64,000 nt of DNA from Candidatus Obscuribacterales bacterium (GTDB taxonomy: Bacteria; Cyanobacteriota; Vampirovibrionia; Obscuribacterales; Obscuribacteraceae). Location of the stretch: assembly GCA_019744775.1 (NCBI GenBank), contig JAIETZ010000013.1:62001-126000 (forward strand). Reading direction: 5' to 3'. This document shows positions 24,264-35,700 of the stretch, one piece after another. The notes under the pieces are model-generated. The model was not told the origin of the DNA and did not search any database. It was given only the letters and a program-made list of their open reading frames with translations. Within the stretch, counting starts at the first letter, position 1; every line of letters starts with the position of its first letter. Made by a program: the position numbers and the translations under genes.

Positions 24264-25856
24264 ATGAAGTTCCTCTTACCATTGTTGGCTGTTGCTCTTA
24301 TCCTGGTCCTTGTCGGTGCCGGGTGGAATCAAAAGGCGGTAAAACCCGAAGCTGGCTGTTTGCGGATCAACTTAGGTACCGAACCGCCCAGTTTGGATTG
24401 GTCGGTAACCGTCGATAACTATTCGTTTGATGTGATTGCCAACTTGATGGTTGGCTTGACGCAGTATCGCAACAATTTGACATGTAAGCCTTCGGTTGCC
24501 TCGTCTTGGGAAGTGCTCGATGGCGGCAAGCGCTATGTCTTTCACTTGCGCAAAGACGTCGTTTGGACAGACGGCAAGTCTGTGACGGCGCATGATTTTG
24601 TTTATGCCTGGCGACGAATGCTCACGCCGGCAACTGCTGCTCAAAATGCTTTTCTCTTTTACGATGTCATAAATGCCTATGAGTTCAACACAGGCAAGAT
24701 AAAAGACTTCCAGCAAGTTGGCATAAAAGCGCAGGATGATTACACGTTGGAAGTAAAGTTGCGCAGGCCGGTTGCTTACTTCATCAACATCACTGCGCTG
24801 TCCCCGGCTTTTCCGTTAAGACAAGACATTGTTGAGCGTTATGGTGACAGTTGGTGTGAACCAGGACACATTGTTACCAATGGACCATTTTTACTAACTA
24901 AATGGCAGCATGAATACAAAATTGAATTGGCTGCCAACCCGCGTTTCTTTGAAGGAGAGCCAAAGCTCAAGAAAATAAAGTATTTCATGGTACCGGAGCC
25001 ATCAACCGCACTCGCACTCTATGAAAATGGCGAATTGGATTTTATTGATAATCGCAGTTTCCCAACACCTGATGTTGAACGCTATCGCACTTCGCCTGAG
25101 TATCACAACTATCCTTTGCTGAGAAATAACTATGTTGGTTTCAATGTCACAAAGAAACCGTTTGATAACAAGCTAGTGCGTCAAGCATTCTCTGCTGCAA
25201 TTGATCGCGACGTATTTCCGAAAATCTTGCGCCGAAAGGAATTCCCCAGCTCTTGCTGGATACCGCCTAGTCTTATGGGTTACGATCCAAACTCTGGACC
25301 GAGGTTTGATGCCGCCCGTGCACAAAAGCTCCTTGCTGATGCAGGATATCCCGATGGGAAGGGTCTGCCTCCAATTACGTTTCTCTATCCGCAGCGCGAA
25401 GATGTGCGTTTAGTAGTCGAAGCCATGCAAGACCAGCTTAAGAAGAATCTGCATGTAAATGTAGAGTTGATCAATCAAGAATGGAAAGTATTTCTGGCTA
25501 CTTGTCGCAATGATGCTCCGCAAATGTATCGTTCGTCCTGGGGTGCGGATTATCCTGATCCAGAAACTTTCATGAGCAATTTCACTAGCCGCAATGGCAA
25601 CAACCACACGCGCTGGAAGAATAAAGCATATGACGATTTGGTTGAAAGAGCCGGTGGTGAACCCAATCAAGCAAAACGTGCGGCGCTGTATAAGGAAGCA
25701 GATACTCTGCTGTGCAAAGAAGAATCACCGCTTATTTGCACGTACTTGGCTAGTCAAAATATTCTCGTTCGTCCATGGGTAAAGGGACTTGAATTTAACG
25801 CCATGGATTTGCAGTTTTTCAAGTCTGCCTATATTGAAACCAAAGGATTTGAATAA
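24264..25856 (+). CDS. oppA: Peptide/solute ABC importer, extracellular substrate-binding protein
   Basis: A 530-aa SBP_bac_5 family protein. N-terminal hydrophobic segment MKFLLPLLAVALILVLVGAG acts as signal or membrane anchor; no lipobox Cys. Mature part starts CLRINLGTEPPSLDWS and includes LVGLTQYRNNLTCKPSVASSWEVLDGGKRYVFHLRKDVVWTDG-type features (family signature for OppA), VRQAFSAAIDRD and YPDPETFMSNF near the C-terminus. It binds oligopeptides or similar solutes outside the inner membrane. The ATG at 24264 is preferred over a TTG at 24243; there is no ribosome site. Its stop overlaps the ATG of the permease gene. Confidence 0.92.
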   Translation: MKFLLPLLAVALILVLVGAGWNQKAVKPEAGCLRINLGTEPPSLDWSVTVDNYSFDVIANLMVGLTQYRNNLTCKPSVASSWEVLDGGKRYVFHLRKDVVWTDGKSVTAHDFVYAWRRMLTPATAAQNAFLFYDVINAYEFNTGKIKDFQQVGIKAQDDYTLEVKLRRPVAYFINITALSPAFPLRQDIVERYGDSWCEPGHIVTNGPFLLTKWQHEYKIELAANPRFFEGEPKLKKIKYFMVPEPSTALALYENGELDFIDNRSFPTPDVERYRTSPEYHNYPLLRNNYVGFNVTKKPFDNKLVRQAFSAAIDRDVFPKILRRKEFPSSCWIPPSLMGYDPNSGPRFDAARAQKLLADAGYPDGKGLPPITFLYPQREDVRLVVEAMQDQLKKNLHVNVELINQEWKVFLATCRNDAPQMYRSSWGADYPDPETFMSNFTSRNGNNHTRWKNKAYDDLVERAGGEPNQAKRAALYKEADTLLCKEESPLICTYLASQNILVRPWVKGLEFNAMDLQFFKSAYIETKGFE

Positions 25857-26776
25857 TGTTGGCGTTGGTTCTTAAGCGAATAGTCTGGGCGATACCGGTG
25901 CTGTTTATCGTAGCCACGATATCGTTCGGCTTGATGCGCATAGTTCCTGGCGGTCCATTCGATGAAGAAAAGTCATTGCCTCCGGAGATTATTGCCAACA
26001 TCAAAGCAAAATACCATTTGGATAAGCCAATCCCTGAGCAGTACATCATTTATATGAGCCGGTTGGTTAAAGGCGACATGGGTGTTTCTTATAAGTACGT
26101 CAATCGCACCGTCAACGATATTCTTGGTGATGCGTTTCCAGTATCGCTTGAGCTTGGTCTATTAGGATTAGCTTTGGCGATTGTAATCGGTGTGCCTTTA
26201 GGAACCATTGCTGCTGTTAATCGGGGAAGTAAGCTTGATTTTCTATCTATGCTTATTGCAACAGTGGGAATTTCTGTCCCGGGATTTGTGACTGGTGCGC
26301 TTTTGATTTTAGTCTTTGGACTCTGGTTGAAGCTGGCGCCTGTTGCGTTGTGGGAGTCCTTCAGGCATATGCTGTTGCCGGCGCTCACTCTAAGTTTGTC
26401 GCCTGCTGCTTACTTGGCTCGACTAACAAGAGCCAGTGTGCTGGAAGTAATGGAAAAAGATTATGTGCGAACAGCTCGCTCGAAAGGATTGTCGTCCAGC
26501 AAGACAATCGTGAAACATGTTCTGAGAAATGCGCTTGTGCCTGTGCTTACAGTGCTGGGACCGTTAACGGCAATCGTCATTACCGGCTCATTTGTCGTTG
26601 AATATATGTACGCAATTCCGGGTATGGGTAGATTTTTCATTACTGCCGTATCCAATCGTGACTACGACTTGATCATGGCGACCACTCTAATATTTGCGGT
26701 ACTGCTTGTCATAGCCAATACGATTGTTGATGTTCTCTACACGGTTCTCGATCCAAGAATGCAGGTGAAGGGGTAA
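25856..26776 (+). CDS. oppB: Peptide ABC importer permease (OppB/DppB type)
   Basis: A 306-aa inner-membrane protein with six helices. N-terminus MLALVLKRIVWAIPVLFIVATISFGLMR is the standard first helix; the cytoplasmic EAA-type loop is RASVLEVMEKDYVRTARSKGLSSSKTIVKHVLRNAL, which docks on the ATPase; ends VVDVLYTVLDPRMQ-like. Start ATG overlaps the previous stop by one base. Forms a heterodimer with the next gene product. Confidence 0.95.
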   Translation: MLALVLKRIVWAIPVLFIVATISFGLMRIVPGGPFDEEKSLPPEIIANIKAKYHLDKPIPEQYIIYMSRLVKGDMGVSYKYVNRTVNDILGDAFPVSLELGLLGLALAIVIGVPLGTIAAVNRGSKLDFLSMLIATVGISVPGFVTGALLILVFGLWLKLAPVALWESFRHMLLPALTLSLSPAAYLARLTRASVLEVMEKDYVRTARSKGLSSSKTIVKHVLRNALVPVLTVLGPLTAIVITGSFVVEYMYAIPGMGRFFITAVSNRDYDLIMATTLIFAVLLVIANTIVDVLYTVLDPRMQVKG

Positions 26777-26777
26777 G

Positions 26778-27701
26778 ATGTCCAATCTTGAACAGTTATC
26801 CATAGAACCTGCCGGCGGGCCGGAAGAAGTCACTAAGCGTATCGAGAGCGGCAATCCAGTCATTACCGCTTGGAGAAGACTAAAGAAAATCCCAACGGCT
26901 GTCGTTGCGTGGGTAATAATTTCCCTGATGTTGGCATTGGCAATTGCTTCGCTTTTAGGCGTGCCGTTAACTCCATATTCTTTTGATCAAACAAGTACGA
27001 CTCTACTGGCTGATCCTAGTTGGCAGCATTTGATGGGCACGGATGAATTGGGGCGCGATGTTCTCACTCGTGTTATTTACGGCTCACGCTTGTCTATAAG
27101 CATCGGAATAACAACTGCCTTGGTGGCGCTAGTAATTGGCACGGTCTATGGAGCAACCGCCGGATACTGCGAAGGCAAAGTTGATTCATTCCTCATGCGC
27201 GGTGTCGACATCGCCTATTCATTGCCTGACTTGTTGGTGATGATTTTAGTCGGAGTTCTTGTTGGTCGCGGCACGCAAGGGATTCTGTTCGCGCTTGCTT
27301 TAGTGAGTTGGATGGGTACAGCAAGATTAGTCCGAGCGCAATTCATGCAGTTGAAGCACGAGGAATTCATCGAAGCGGCTCGTGCCTGCGGTCAACCAGT
27401 GCTTCCTCTTATATGCAAACACTTCTTGCCCAATGCCATGGGACCAATTATCGTTGCCCTCACATTTATTGTTCCATCGGCAATTCTCTCCGAATCCACA
27501 TTGAGCTTCATCGGGTTAGGTCTTTCACCGCCCGCCTGTAGCTGGGGCACACTTGCTGCGGATGGTTGGCGCTCGTTACGCACTCATCCGCATTTGATTC
27601 TTTTTCCGAGCCTATTTATTTTCCTGACTGTGCTGTCGTTCAACTTCTTGGGCGATGGACTGCGTGACGCCCTCGATCCGCGAACGAGATTGAAAAAGTA
27701 G
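26778..27701 (+). CDS. oppC: Peptide ABC importer permease (OppC/DppC type)
   Basis: A 307-aa permease with a cytoplasmic N-terminus of about 45 residues, then six helices. Family blocks: HLMGTDELGRDVLTRVIYGSR, the EAA loop QLKHEEFIEAARACGQPVLPLICKHFLPN, and the end NFLGDGLRDALDPR. It completes the channel with OppB. No oppD/oppF ATPase genes follow; the next gene is convergent and only one base away, so the ATPases must be encoded elsewhere. Confidence 0.95.
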   Translation: MSNLEQLSIEPAGGPEEVTKRIESGNPVITAWRRLKKIPTAVVAWVIISLMLALAIASLLGVPLTPYSFDQTSTTLLADPSWQHLMGTDELGRDVLTRVIYGSRLSISIGITTALVALVIGTVYGATAGYCEGKVDSFLMRGVDIAYSLPDLLVMILVGVLVGRGTQGILFALALVSWMGTARLVRAQFMQLKHEEFIEAARACGQPVLPLICKHFLPNAMGPIIVALTFIVPSAILSESTLSFIGLGLSPPACSWGTLAADGWRSLRTHPHLILFPSLFIFLTVLSFNFLGDGLRDALDPRTRLKK

Positions 27702-27702
27702 A

Positions 27703-28743
27703 TTAATCGGGCTGCGTAATTACCACGCGGAATCTTGCTTCACCACTCATCATGCGCTCGTATGCTTCTTGAGCCTGATCGAACGGATACTCTTCGATCA
27801 TTGGTCTTATGTCGAAGCGTGCTGAGAATTCCAGACATTCCTCGGAGTCTTTTGCCGTTCCGCTGGGCCAGCCCATAATCTGTTTTCTGCCACCGATGAG
27901 TTGAATGGGGGAAATATTTAGGGGCTCTGTATCCGCACCAACTATTACCATTTTGCCGCCGATTGTTAGTGCATCAACCCATGGCGACATTGCCTTTGAG
28001 CTGGCAGCAGTTGCAAGAATGACTTTGGCGCCGCCAATATTTTTCAATTTTCTTACGGCGTCTTTGCTCTCCGAATTGATGTATAAATGCGCGCCTAGAT
28101 TGCCTGCAAATTCCGCTTTGTCATCGCCGCGTGCGATTGCAACAGTGTAGAAACCCATTTTGTTAGCGAATTGAACGGCTAAATGTCCTAGTCCACCAAT
28201 CCCAATTATGGCTACTACATCGCCACCTTTTGCTCCGGAATGGCGCAAGGCATTGAATGTTGTTACGCCGGCGCAAAGCAAGGGTGCAGCATCGGCAAAA
28301 TCCAATTCGTCCGGTATTAATGCACACACCGATTCGGAAAAAATTGCGTATTGGGCGTACCCGCCGGCAATTGAAATGCCCGGCGTTTTCAGCAGACTGC
28401 AAGATATGAAATCACCGCTGCGGCAAGCGGCGCACTCACCACAATGTCCGCCATGCCAGCCGACGCCGACGCAATCACCCGGTTGCAGACGTTTCACATC
28501 CGGTCCGACGCTTTCAACGGTTCCGGCAATTTCATGTCCGGGACAAACTGGATATTTTAGTCCGGGGAAGTGTCCATCCATGGCAAAACTATCGCTGTGA
28601 CAAATTCCACAGGCTGCTACTTTGACAAGTACCTGATCGCCTTGCGGTATTGGATACCTAACTTCTCGAACAGAAAAACTACTCTCCGGTTTGTCCAAAA
28701 AAATTGCTTTTCCTATGTGTTCGGTTTGTTTGGTGTTTGGCAT
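27703..28743 (-). CDS. Zinc-dependent alcohol dehydrogenase (MDR family)
   Basis: A 346-aa medium-chain dehydrogenase. Catalytic zinc ligands C45 (CGICHSD) and H70 (PGHE); structural zinc lobe C101, C104, C107, C115 (HCGECAACRSGDFISC); cofactor loop GIGGLGHLAVQFA. It reduces aldehydes or oxidises alcohols with NAD(P); the overall pattern resembles the AdhA/YahK-type bacterial enzymes but substrate is unclear. GAGAGGAC precedes the ATG. It converges on oppC with only one base between stops. Confidence 0.94.
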   Translation of the reverse strand: MPNTKQTEHIGKAIFLDKPESSFSVREVRYPIPQGDQVLVKVAACGICHSDSFAMDGHFPGLKYPVCPGHEIAGTVESVGPDVKRLQPGDCVGVGWHGGHCGECAACRSGDFISCSLLKTPGISIAGGYAQYAIFSESVCALIPDELDFADAAPLLCAGVTTFNALRHSGAKGGDVVAIIGIGGLGHLAVQFANKMGFYTVAIARGDDKAEFAGNLGAHLYINSESKDAVRKLKNIGGAKVILATAASSKAMSPWVDALTIGGKMVIVGADTEPLNISPIQLIGGRKQIMGWPSGTAKDSEECLEFSARFDIRPMIEEYPFDQAQEAYERMMSGEARFRVVITQPD

Positions 28744-28790
28744 GCTTAGTCCTCTCAGCAGAGCAAATTAGATTAGCAGGCTTCCTGCGT

Positions 28791-28856
28791 CTGTCTAGAT
28801 TTTGAGCATCTTGACAGGGTTGTTCGAAAATTATATAATCTAGACAGTCTAGACAG
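28791..28856 (+). promoter_or_regulatory. Consensus promoter with operator repeats for toxin-antitoxin pair
   Basis: TTGACA (28811-28816) and TATAAT (28834-28839) with exactly 17 bases between: a fully consensus sigma-70 promoter. Two tandem copies of TCTAGACAG (28839-28847 and 28848-28856) lie on the transcription start, and the inverted form CTGTCTAGA stands upstream at 28791-28799. These are the expected operator sites for self-repression by the antitoxin. Confidence 0.85.
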
Positions 28857-28868
28857 GAGTAATCTTCC

Positions 28869-29126
28869 ATGTGGCAACTTCAAGAAGCTAAAAATCGCTT
28901 GTGCCAGCTTGTTGATGAGGTTCAAAAGAAAGGGCCTCAAGTCATTACACGCCGAGGGACTGAAGTTGCTGTTTTGCTTTCTTACAACGATTTCTTGAAG
29001 CTCAAGGGAAAGAAAGTAAATGAAAAGAAGCAGAGTCTAGCTGAGTTTTTGATGGCATCTCCACTTGCAGGAAGTGGTATCAAGATTGAAAGAGATAAAA
29101 GCTTAGGCAGGGAAATAGAGTTGTGA
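28869..29126 (+). CDS. Phd/YefM-type antitoxin
   Basis: An 85-aa protein starting MWQLQEAKNRLCQLVDEVQKKGPQVITRRGTEVAVLLSYNDF, the Phd/YefM DNA-binding fold (QEAK..L..L...V, then ITRRGTEVAVL). The C-terminal part (about 50-85, SLAEFLMASPLAGSGIKIERD) is the flexible toxin-binding tail. It should bind the TCTAGACAG repeats in its own promoter and neutralise the PIN toxin encoded 10 bases downstream. AGGAG site about 9 bases before ATG. Confidence 0.93.
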   Translation: MWQLQEAKNRLCQLVDEVQKKGPQVITRRGTEVAVLLSYNDFLKLKGKKVNEKKQSLAEFLMASPLAGSGIKIERDKSLGREIEL

Positions 29127-29136
29127 GATTCAAGAA

Positions 29137-29556
29137 ATGAGTTTTCTTCTTGATACGTGTGTAGTTTCTGAATTTGTGGCGCCTCGCCCTAACCAAGCTG
29201 TCACAAAATGGCTTCACGATTTGGTAGAAGAGTCCGCTTATCTTAGTGTCGTTACCATCGGCGAGATTCGACGTGGAATAAGTCGAACACCAAGTGTAAA
29301 GCGGCGCGATATGTTAGCCAAATGGTTACACGAGGAATTGCTAATCCGTTTTGATAATCGGATATTGCCACTTGATACCGGCGTTCTGCTCGATTGGGGC
29401 GAGTTTACCGGCAGTCTCGCAAATGAAGGAAGACCGATGCCAATAATGGACTCATTGATAGCGGCAACAGCAGTCCACCATGGACTTACCGTCGTCACTC
29501 GGGACACTGAAGACTTTAGTAGAGCGCGCGTTCGGGTTTTCAATCCATGGAAATGA
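29137..29556 (+). CDS. PIN-domain ribonuclease toxin (VapC/FitB-type)
   Basis: A 139-aa PIN domain. Metal-binding acidic residues: D6 (FLLDTCVVSEF), Glu in TIGEIRRGI (about 47), Asp in PIMDSLIAATAVHHGL (about 106) and the last Asp in VVTRDTEDFSRA (about 124). VapC-type toxins cleave tRNA or rRNA. Paired with the Phd-type antitoxin directly upstream, a common combination. Ends VRVFNPWK, as in many members. Complete and apparently intact. Confidence 0.93.
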   Translation: MSFLLDTCVVSEFVAPRPNQAVTKWLHDLVEESAYLSVVTIGEIRRGISRTPSVKRRDMLAKWLHEELLIRFDNRILPLDTGVLLDWGEFTGSLANEGRPMPIMDSLIAATAVHHGLTVVTRDTEDFSRARVRVFNPWK

Positions 29557-29759
29557 TGTGTGTGAAATCCCTGCTTTGCTGGGTGTAACTCAAATACTCA
29601 TGGATTAAAAAGGCTGCCGTCAGATAAGAAAAAAGCCGGCTGTCAATAGCTAAATGATAAAATAGACATATATTTTCGACCTTGGCGGGGTCGTGGTGGA
29701 GTTGCGGCCGATTTGTCCTCGGCACCAATTGGGTGCTTGTTTCAGGCGTTGGAGGGCGA

Positions 29760-32700
29760 GTGAGAAACGTACTAGTTGCCGTCTTGGTATTGGCTTTGAA
29801 TTGGCTTCAGTGCCCAATTCTGGCGCAAGAAATACCTGTTGACCCCGTACCGGATGCTAGCTTGGCTGCCCAGAGCGCAGCGGCGACTGCGCCTGATGCT
29901 GGGCTGAATTTGAATTTGTCCTCAACTGTCGCCTCGATGACGGCTCCAACATCCATGACCAATCCTGTCAACGTTAATTTGGGCGGTGTGCTTACGTCCA
30001 TTGCGCCTGGCAGTGCTGTTACGCCTGCGCAAATGGTTGCCCTTCATCAGATAATGCGAACGGGTGTGCAAAGCCTGGTTCTGGACAGCATGGGAGCAGC
30101 GCAGGGTGGCACTATGACCATTGGTAGCCATTTGGGTTCGATGCTGGGCTCGCTTACTATTCCGTCAGGAGTCACGGTTTTGTCCAATGCAGCTTCTGCT
30201 GGCGCCATCAATCTGACCGGTAATCTTGTAAATTCAGGCAGCTTTTATTTGTACTCAACAAACGCTGCGACAACGTCTGCTTCAGTTAGTGCTCTCAATA
30301 TTTTCAATAATCAGGGAGCAATGCTATCGACGGTTTTGCCATCTACCTTGCAGGCGAGTTTGCCTTCAGCATTGTCCAGCTTGAACCTGAACCTAAGCGC
30401 TATCAACAACATTGTGAATGCCGGAACAATTGCCAGTTCCGGCAATTTAAATCTTTATGCCGGAGGCTCCATTACCAACGTCGGAGCTAATGCAGTCATG
30501 CAAGCGATGCAGTCTCTGGCACTCACCTCAATGGCAGGAAATATAACCAACGCCGGATTAATGGCCGCTACTTACGGAAACATCAACGTCAATGCGGCAC
30601 AAATTACAAACATGACGGTGAATAATCTTGGCGGCGTGATGCAAGCTTTGAATGGTTCAATCAACTTTCGCGATCAGGCATATGCCGGTGCGGCAAATAT
30701 TTCTTTGCTTGGCGGTGACTATCTATCAAAGGTGTTGAATCTCCATGGCGGACAAGGCACTGTTGATTTGAATGTCGGTAATGTGACTGGTGTTTTGAAT
30801 GCGTGGGGACAATGTGTACGCATGACTGTTGATGCGCCGGTTTTGCAATTGGGTACCATCAATGCCACTGGCGATCCGTATGTCGTGGTGACTGGCGATT
30901 TGAATTTAAATTCAGTTGTTTCTGCTCCTTACTTAGTAGCGATTGCCGGACAAAACATCTTCACCTCTCAGACAAATACCCAATTAATAACCAATGGAGG
31001 CAATCTCGTTTTGGCCGCCGGTGCCGTGGCGGTTGATGCCTCCGGCTCTTGTGCTAACTGCATAAACATAGATAGGTCGGAGTCCGGTGGCGATATCTTC
31101 TTGACCGCAGGTAGAAATTTCGGGCCTTTTGCCAGTCAAAATATCCAGGCTATTGATACAAGCAGCGGTTCCGGCAAGGGAGGCAACTTAACTCTAATTG
31201 CATTCGCTGATTATGAAACCGGACAAACGCGAGGAGGTCATGTTGCTCTGGCACCCGGAGTAATTGTACGGACTAATGGTATCGGCGCGTCAGCAAATGG
31301 AAATGTGACTGTCGTTGCTGAAGCTGCCGGCGGAATGGCTATTGGAATGGGTGGTATCAATACACCGGCTTCTTCTTTTGGTGCAGGTGGTGGTGGCATT
31401 GTTGCTTTGAATGTTGCTACACCAAATGCCGGGCCCGGCGGGCCGACTGTGGACACCGCCAACGGCAATGTCGTTGGTTTGTTCACATCGAATAATTTGC
31501 AAAACGGATCAATATTAGTAGGACAGATTGTGACTGGTGGAGCATTTGCCGATGCAACGCATACAGCAGGAACCGTCAACATCTCGACAGCCGGAGCGAT
31601 TAACACAGGGCTCATAAATGCAGCCGGTGCTGCCGGTACCGGTGCCCCGCGCAATACGGCTTTCAACGGCAACGCTCAATGGGGTGGTAACGGCGGTAAC
31701 GGTAGCAATGTAACCCTGATAGCAGGTGGACCGATCACTACGCAATCAATTCTCTCTTTTGGAGGAGGAGGTGGTGGCGGTGCCGGGGCGAGTGCCAACA
31801 CTTCACTAGTTGGTGGCGAGGGAGGCAGCGGCGGCTCGGGCGGTAACATTTATCTTGGTACAACCAGCACTACCGGCAATACAATTTTCGTCACGGGTGA
31901 TGTTAATTCATCAGGCGGTGGCGGAGGAGGCGGCGGTGGTGGTTCTGTAACCGATGGCTTCAATCTACAAAGTGGCCCCGGCGGTGACGGTGGTGTCGGC
32001 GGTGATGCTGGTACGATCACGATTTCTGCTCCTTCTGCAGTATCCGTTACGGGAGGCTTGTACGCCGTCGGAGGTGGCGAAGGTGGTGCTGGAATGGTTG
32101 GAGCGATACTCAGTTTTGATTCGCCCGGCGGAGGAGGCGGTGGTGGCGGCGGGAGTTTTGGCGGTCCAGGAGGAGGTGGTGGCGGCGGATCAGGCAGGAG
32201 ACGAACTGGCGGTAGCGCCAGTGAATCCGGAAAGGGTGGCGGCAGCGGTATTAGCTATGACGGAGCTGGATTTGGTGAAGATGGTCTGTATACGACGACG
32301 CTTAGCTTTCAGTGGGGCGGCGCCGGTGGAGGCGGTGGTGGCTACTCCCAGGACTTTTCCCATATCCCTCAGGGTGTAGGCGGCGGCGGTGGGCTTAGCG
32401 GCGGCTTTAGCGGTGTGGCCCTATTACCTCCCGGTGAAAGTGGCTTTAATGCCGGTGGTGCCGGTGAGTCAGGCACCTCGAACGCGATCTCCTTGCATGT
32501 TGACGCAGTGAGTGTAGGCGGCGTAATTAATTCAAAGAATAGTTCGGTTGAATTTATTCCCTATCGCGCAACAGGCGTTATTTTTGGAGGAAGTGGTTCG
32601 ACTCCTTCAGTGCTCTACCTTGATAGTGCTTTGCTCTCGAATATTACTACCGGCGTTTTAACTGTCGGCTCACCCACTTATGCCGGCGGTATTTTTGTGG

Positions 32701-35700
32701 CTGCGGCGACAAGCGTTCCATATAACTTGACTTTCTTGACGGATTCATCAGGTGGCGTTGAGACGATTTCAGGCGTTCTTTCAACAAATACTCTTGCAAT
32801 AAACTCTGGCTATATCGGCAATGCGTTGCAGCCGTTGCTCGTTTCTGTGCCCAACTTGAGTGCAAGATCCTCAAGCGGAGACGTCTATATACAAGACAAC
32901 ACGAGCGTGAATTTATTTAACTCTGGTGTAGCAACATCAGGAATAATAATCGATTTTCATATTTTGGTTCCCACTACAGGCAGTTCAATCACAATTCAGT
33001 CGCCAATCGTTATCGATGGTGCCGGAGGGAAGATTGATTTATCCGCTGATGGTGACATCATCGACACATCCGGTTCAGCCTTGCAGGCGGACAACATTAT
33101 ACTCTCAGGTAATCATGTAGGAGATGTTGATCATCCGATTTATATAGCAGCCGGTTCCGGAAACGTTGTTAACTTATCACTTAATTCTGCCGATGATTAT
33201 ATTGTCGATGCAAATCCTGGCGAAAACATCAATATTGGAGCTATTACATCGACAGGACCAGTGTTCATATTGGAAAACGGTTCAATCACAGTATCTGGGC
33301 CGATTTCGACTAACGGCACTGTGACGTTAGCTTCAATTTTAGGAAGTAACGGTTCGATTATTGTCAATGACACCATTACTGCGCATGACAAAATTCGCCT
33401 CACTGCTGATGGAACAGGAACAATGGATATTAATGCCGGCATATTATCCAATAATGCGGACATTATTCTCTCGGCTGCCAATATTGTAGCGACAAGTACT
33501 ATCGATGCCGGTACCGGCGCTGTTAGACTAATTCCCTCTACGAATGAACCAATTGTTGTGAATGGTTTGTCGGTTGGTCCGGCGGGGACATTTTATGCAA
33601 CGAGTAGTTTACTAAATGCAATTACAGCTGATCGAGTGATTATTGGTTTACCTAGTTCACAGGGAGCCACTTCGTTAGCTGCACCGCTAAATCTTGGTCT
33701 GGGTGGCTATGAGTTTGATCTTGCCTTCGCAAGCGGCGGACCATTTCAGGCAAATAGTCAACCCATATTCTCCAATGGTAAATCGTTAACCATAGCAGCA
33801 GGTTCCAGTCTTGACTTGCATACCGTGCGCGTCATTAATGGGGCTGCTGTTTTTGTCTCGCGTGGAAATATCAACTTTGTAGCGATTGATACATCTTCCA
33901 CTGTGGGCGATGGAGGCAATATCGTAGCGGTTGCTGGTGCGGATTACACAAATGATGGTGACAAAATTACCGTAATCGGGTCTTCACCTTCGGGCGGTTC
34001 AATTGTACAGAATTTTGGCTCAAACGCTTTAAGGTCATCCAGCACTGTCGGCAAAGGTGGCGATATTACTCTTGTTGCTTTTGCTACCATGCTGAGTGCG
34101 CTTGACGGTACCGGAAGAATTACCTTGCACCCCTCGGTAACCGTGGAGAGTCAAGGTGCTGGCGCAGACAGTGGCGATGTTATGATAATTGCCAATGGTG
34201 GTGGATCCGCTATCAATTTAGGTTCAATTAGAACTGCTGGTGGTACTGCCGGCTCTGGAAACATCAACATTTCAGCGACCGATCCGATGGGATGGCCGCC
34301 TACACCAACTCCAGTTGATATAAATACACAGACTGGTGTCACTAGCGCTTCTTTCTGTTGCGGTCCAGCTTCGTTTGGTTCGATTAGTATTAACACTATT
34401 ACAGGTGTGGGTGAAAGCAATGTTACGGTGATGGCGGGTAATTTCTTGCATATTACTCAAGTAGTTCTTGATGGCGGACCAGGTCAAAACGGCGGTCACC
34501 TTCAACTTGCAGCTGGTGCGTCTGGAATAGCAGCACCACGGGCATTTATAATTGGTAGCTTTGCTGTCAACGGAGTGGACAACATATCACTGCAGCCAGG
34601 TGTAAATGCTACTCAATATGGCACAGTCTCAGTCAGTAATAATGGCAATATCAATGTTAACCAACTAATACGAGCAGAAACAATATTTATGGTCACCGGA
34701 TTTTCAGGTGGTCCTGCGGCTGGTTTTATAAAAGATATAAGCGACGGCGCTCCTGGCTCGACCTGGCTGCAAGCAAATACTATTCAGTTGGCTACATTTG
34801 GCACGGGTCTACTCGATAACCATATCGGTGTGTCTATAGCTAGCAACGGCAATGCGAGTGTACGTTTACAGGCGATAAGTGGTAATGACAATCTCAGCAT
34901 TCGAAGTGCATCCAATGTGGATGTATTTATAACTTCAAGTGCCGGCAATGACAAAGTATTCAGTCTGACCACAACTTCCGGCAGCAATGCTTCGATAATT
35001 ATTAACCACGACATAATTGTCAGCGGCCCTGTCGGCACGATCAATCTTACTGCCGATGGATCGGGCACCATAACCCGTCCTAATTATCAGGGCACTTTGT
35101 TTGCGCATACGGTCAATCTAACAAGTAGTTCGGGCGATTTAGGAACCGACGCTTCACACATTGATATGCAATCTCCGGACTTTCATTTCAGCACGACTGG
35201 CAGTGTTTTCTTGGATTCTGTGGGACCAATTATCCTGCCTGTTGTAAGCATGTCCGCTTCGCAGAAATTTGCCTTTACGACAAGATCGGACGTCAATGGT
35301 GATGCCTCCATAACGCTTGTAAGCAATGGCAGTAATCCGACAATTCAGGCAGGAACAGTAAAACTCTCCCATCAATCAGGAAATAATACCGGTTTTCTCA
35401 TTCAGCAAGCCCCAGGCACCATTGCTTCTATCTCTGCCATCAATTTATCGCTGGACGGTGGCTCGAATGTAACCATTACAAATAAATTGGATAACACCGG
35501 CGTTCACTTAACTTTCGGCCACACCAATTCCACTTCCAATGTGACAAGTATCGGTAATGTTTACTTGGCCGGATCTGCTGGTTCCGGGGGCGATTTCACA
35601 TTGACGGCCAAACCTGATGCATTAGGCAATGCCAATATTGGCGCTGATCCGGGAGTGTTTTTCCACATGCCTAAAACCAATATTACACTTATAACAACCG

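Noticed and set aside
29723-29738. Small GCACC-AATT-GGGTGC hairpin before the giant gene, considered as a riboswitch
   Set aside because: Five-base stem, no further conserved elements or alternative fold seen.
31238-31672. 144-codon minus-strand frame inside the giant gene
   Set aside because: Mirror image of Gly/Ala/Thr-rich codons, giving a Pro/Ala-rich shadow; no ribosome site or recognisable domain.
31760-32420. Gly-rich stretch considered as a simple DNA repeat or assembly artefact
   Set aside because: Codons for Gly vary (GGA, GGC, GGT, GGG) and the frame stays open on both sides, so it is a real low-complexity protein segment, not a tandem DNA repeat.
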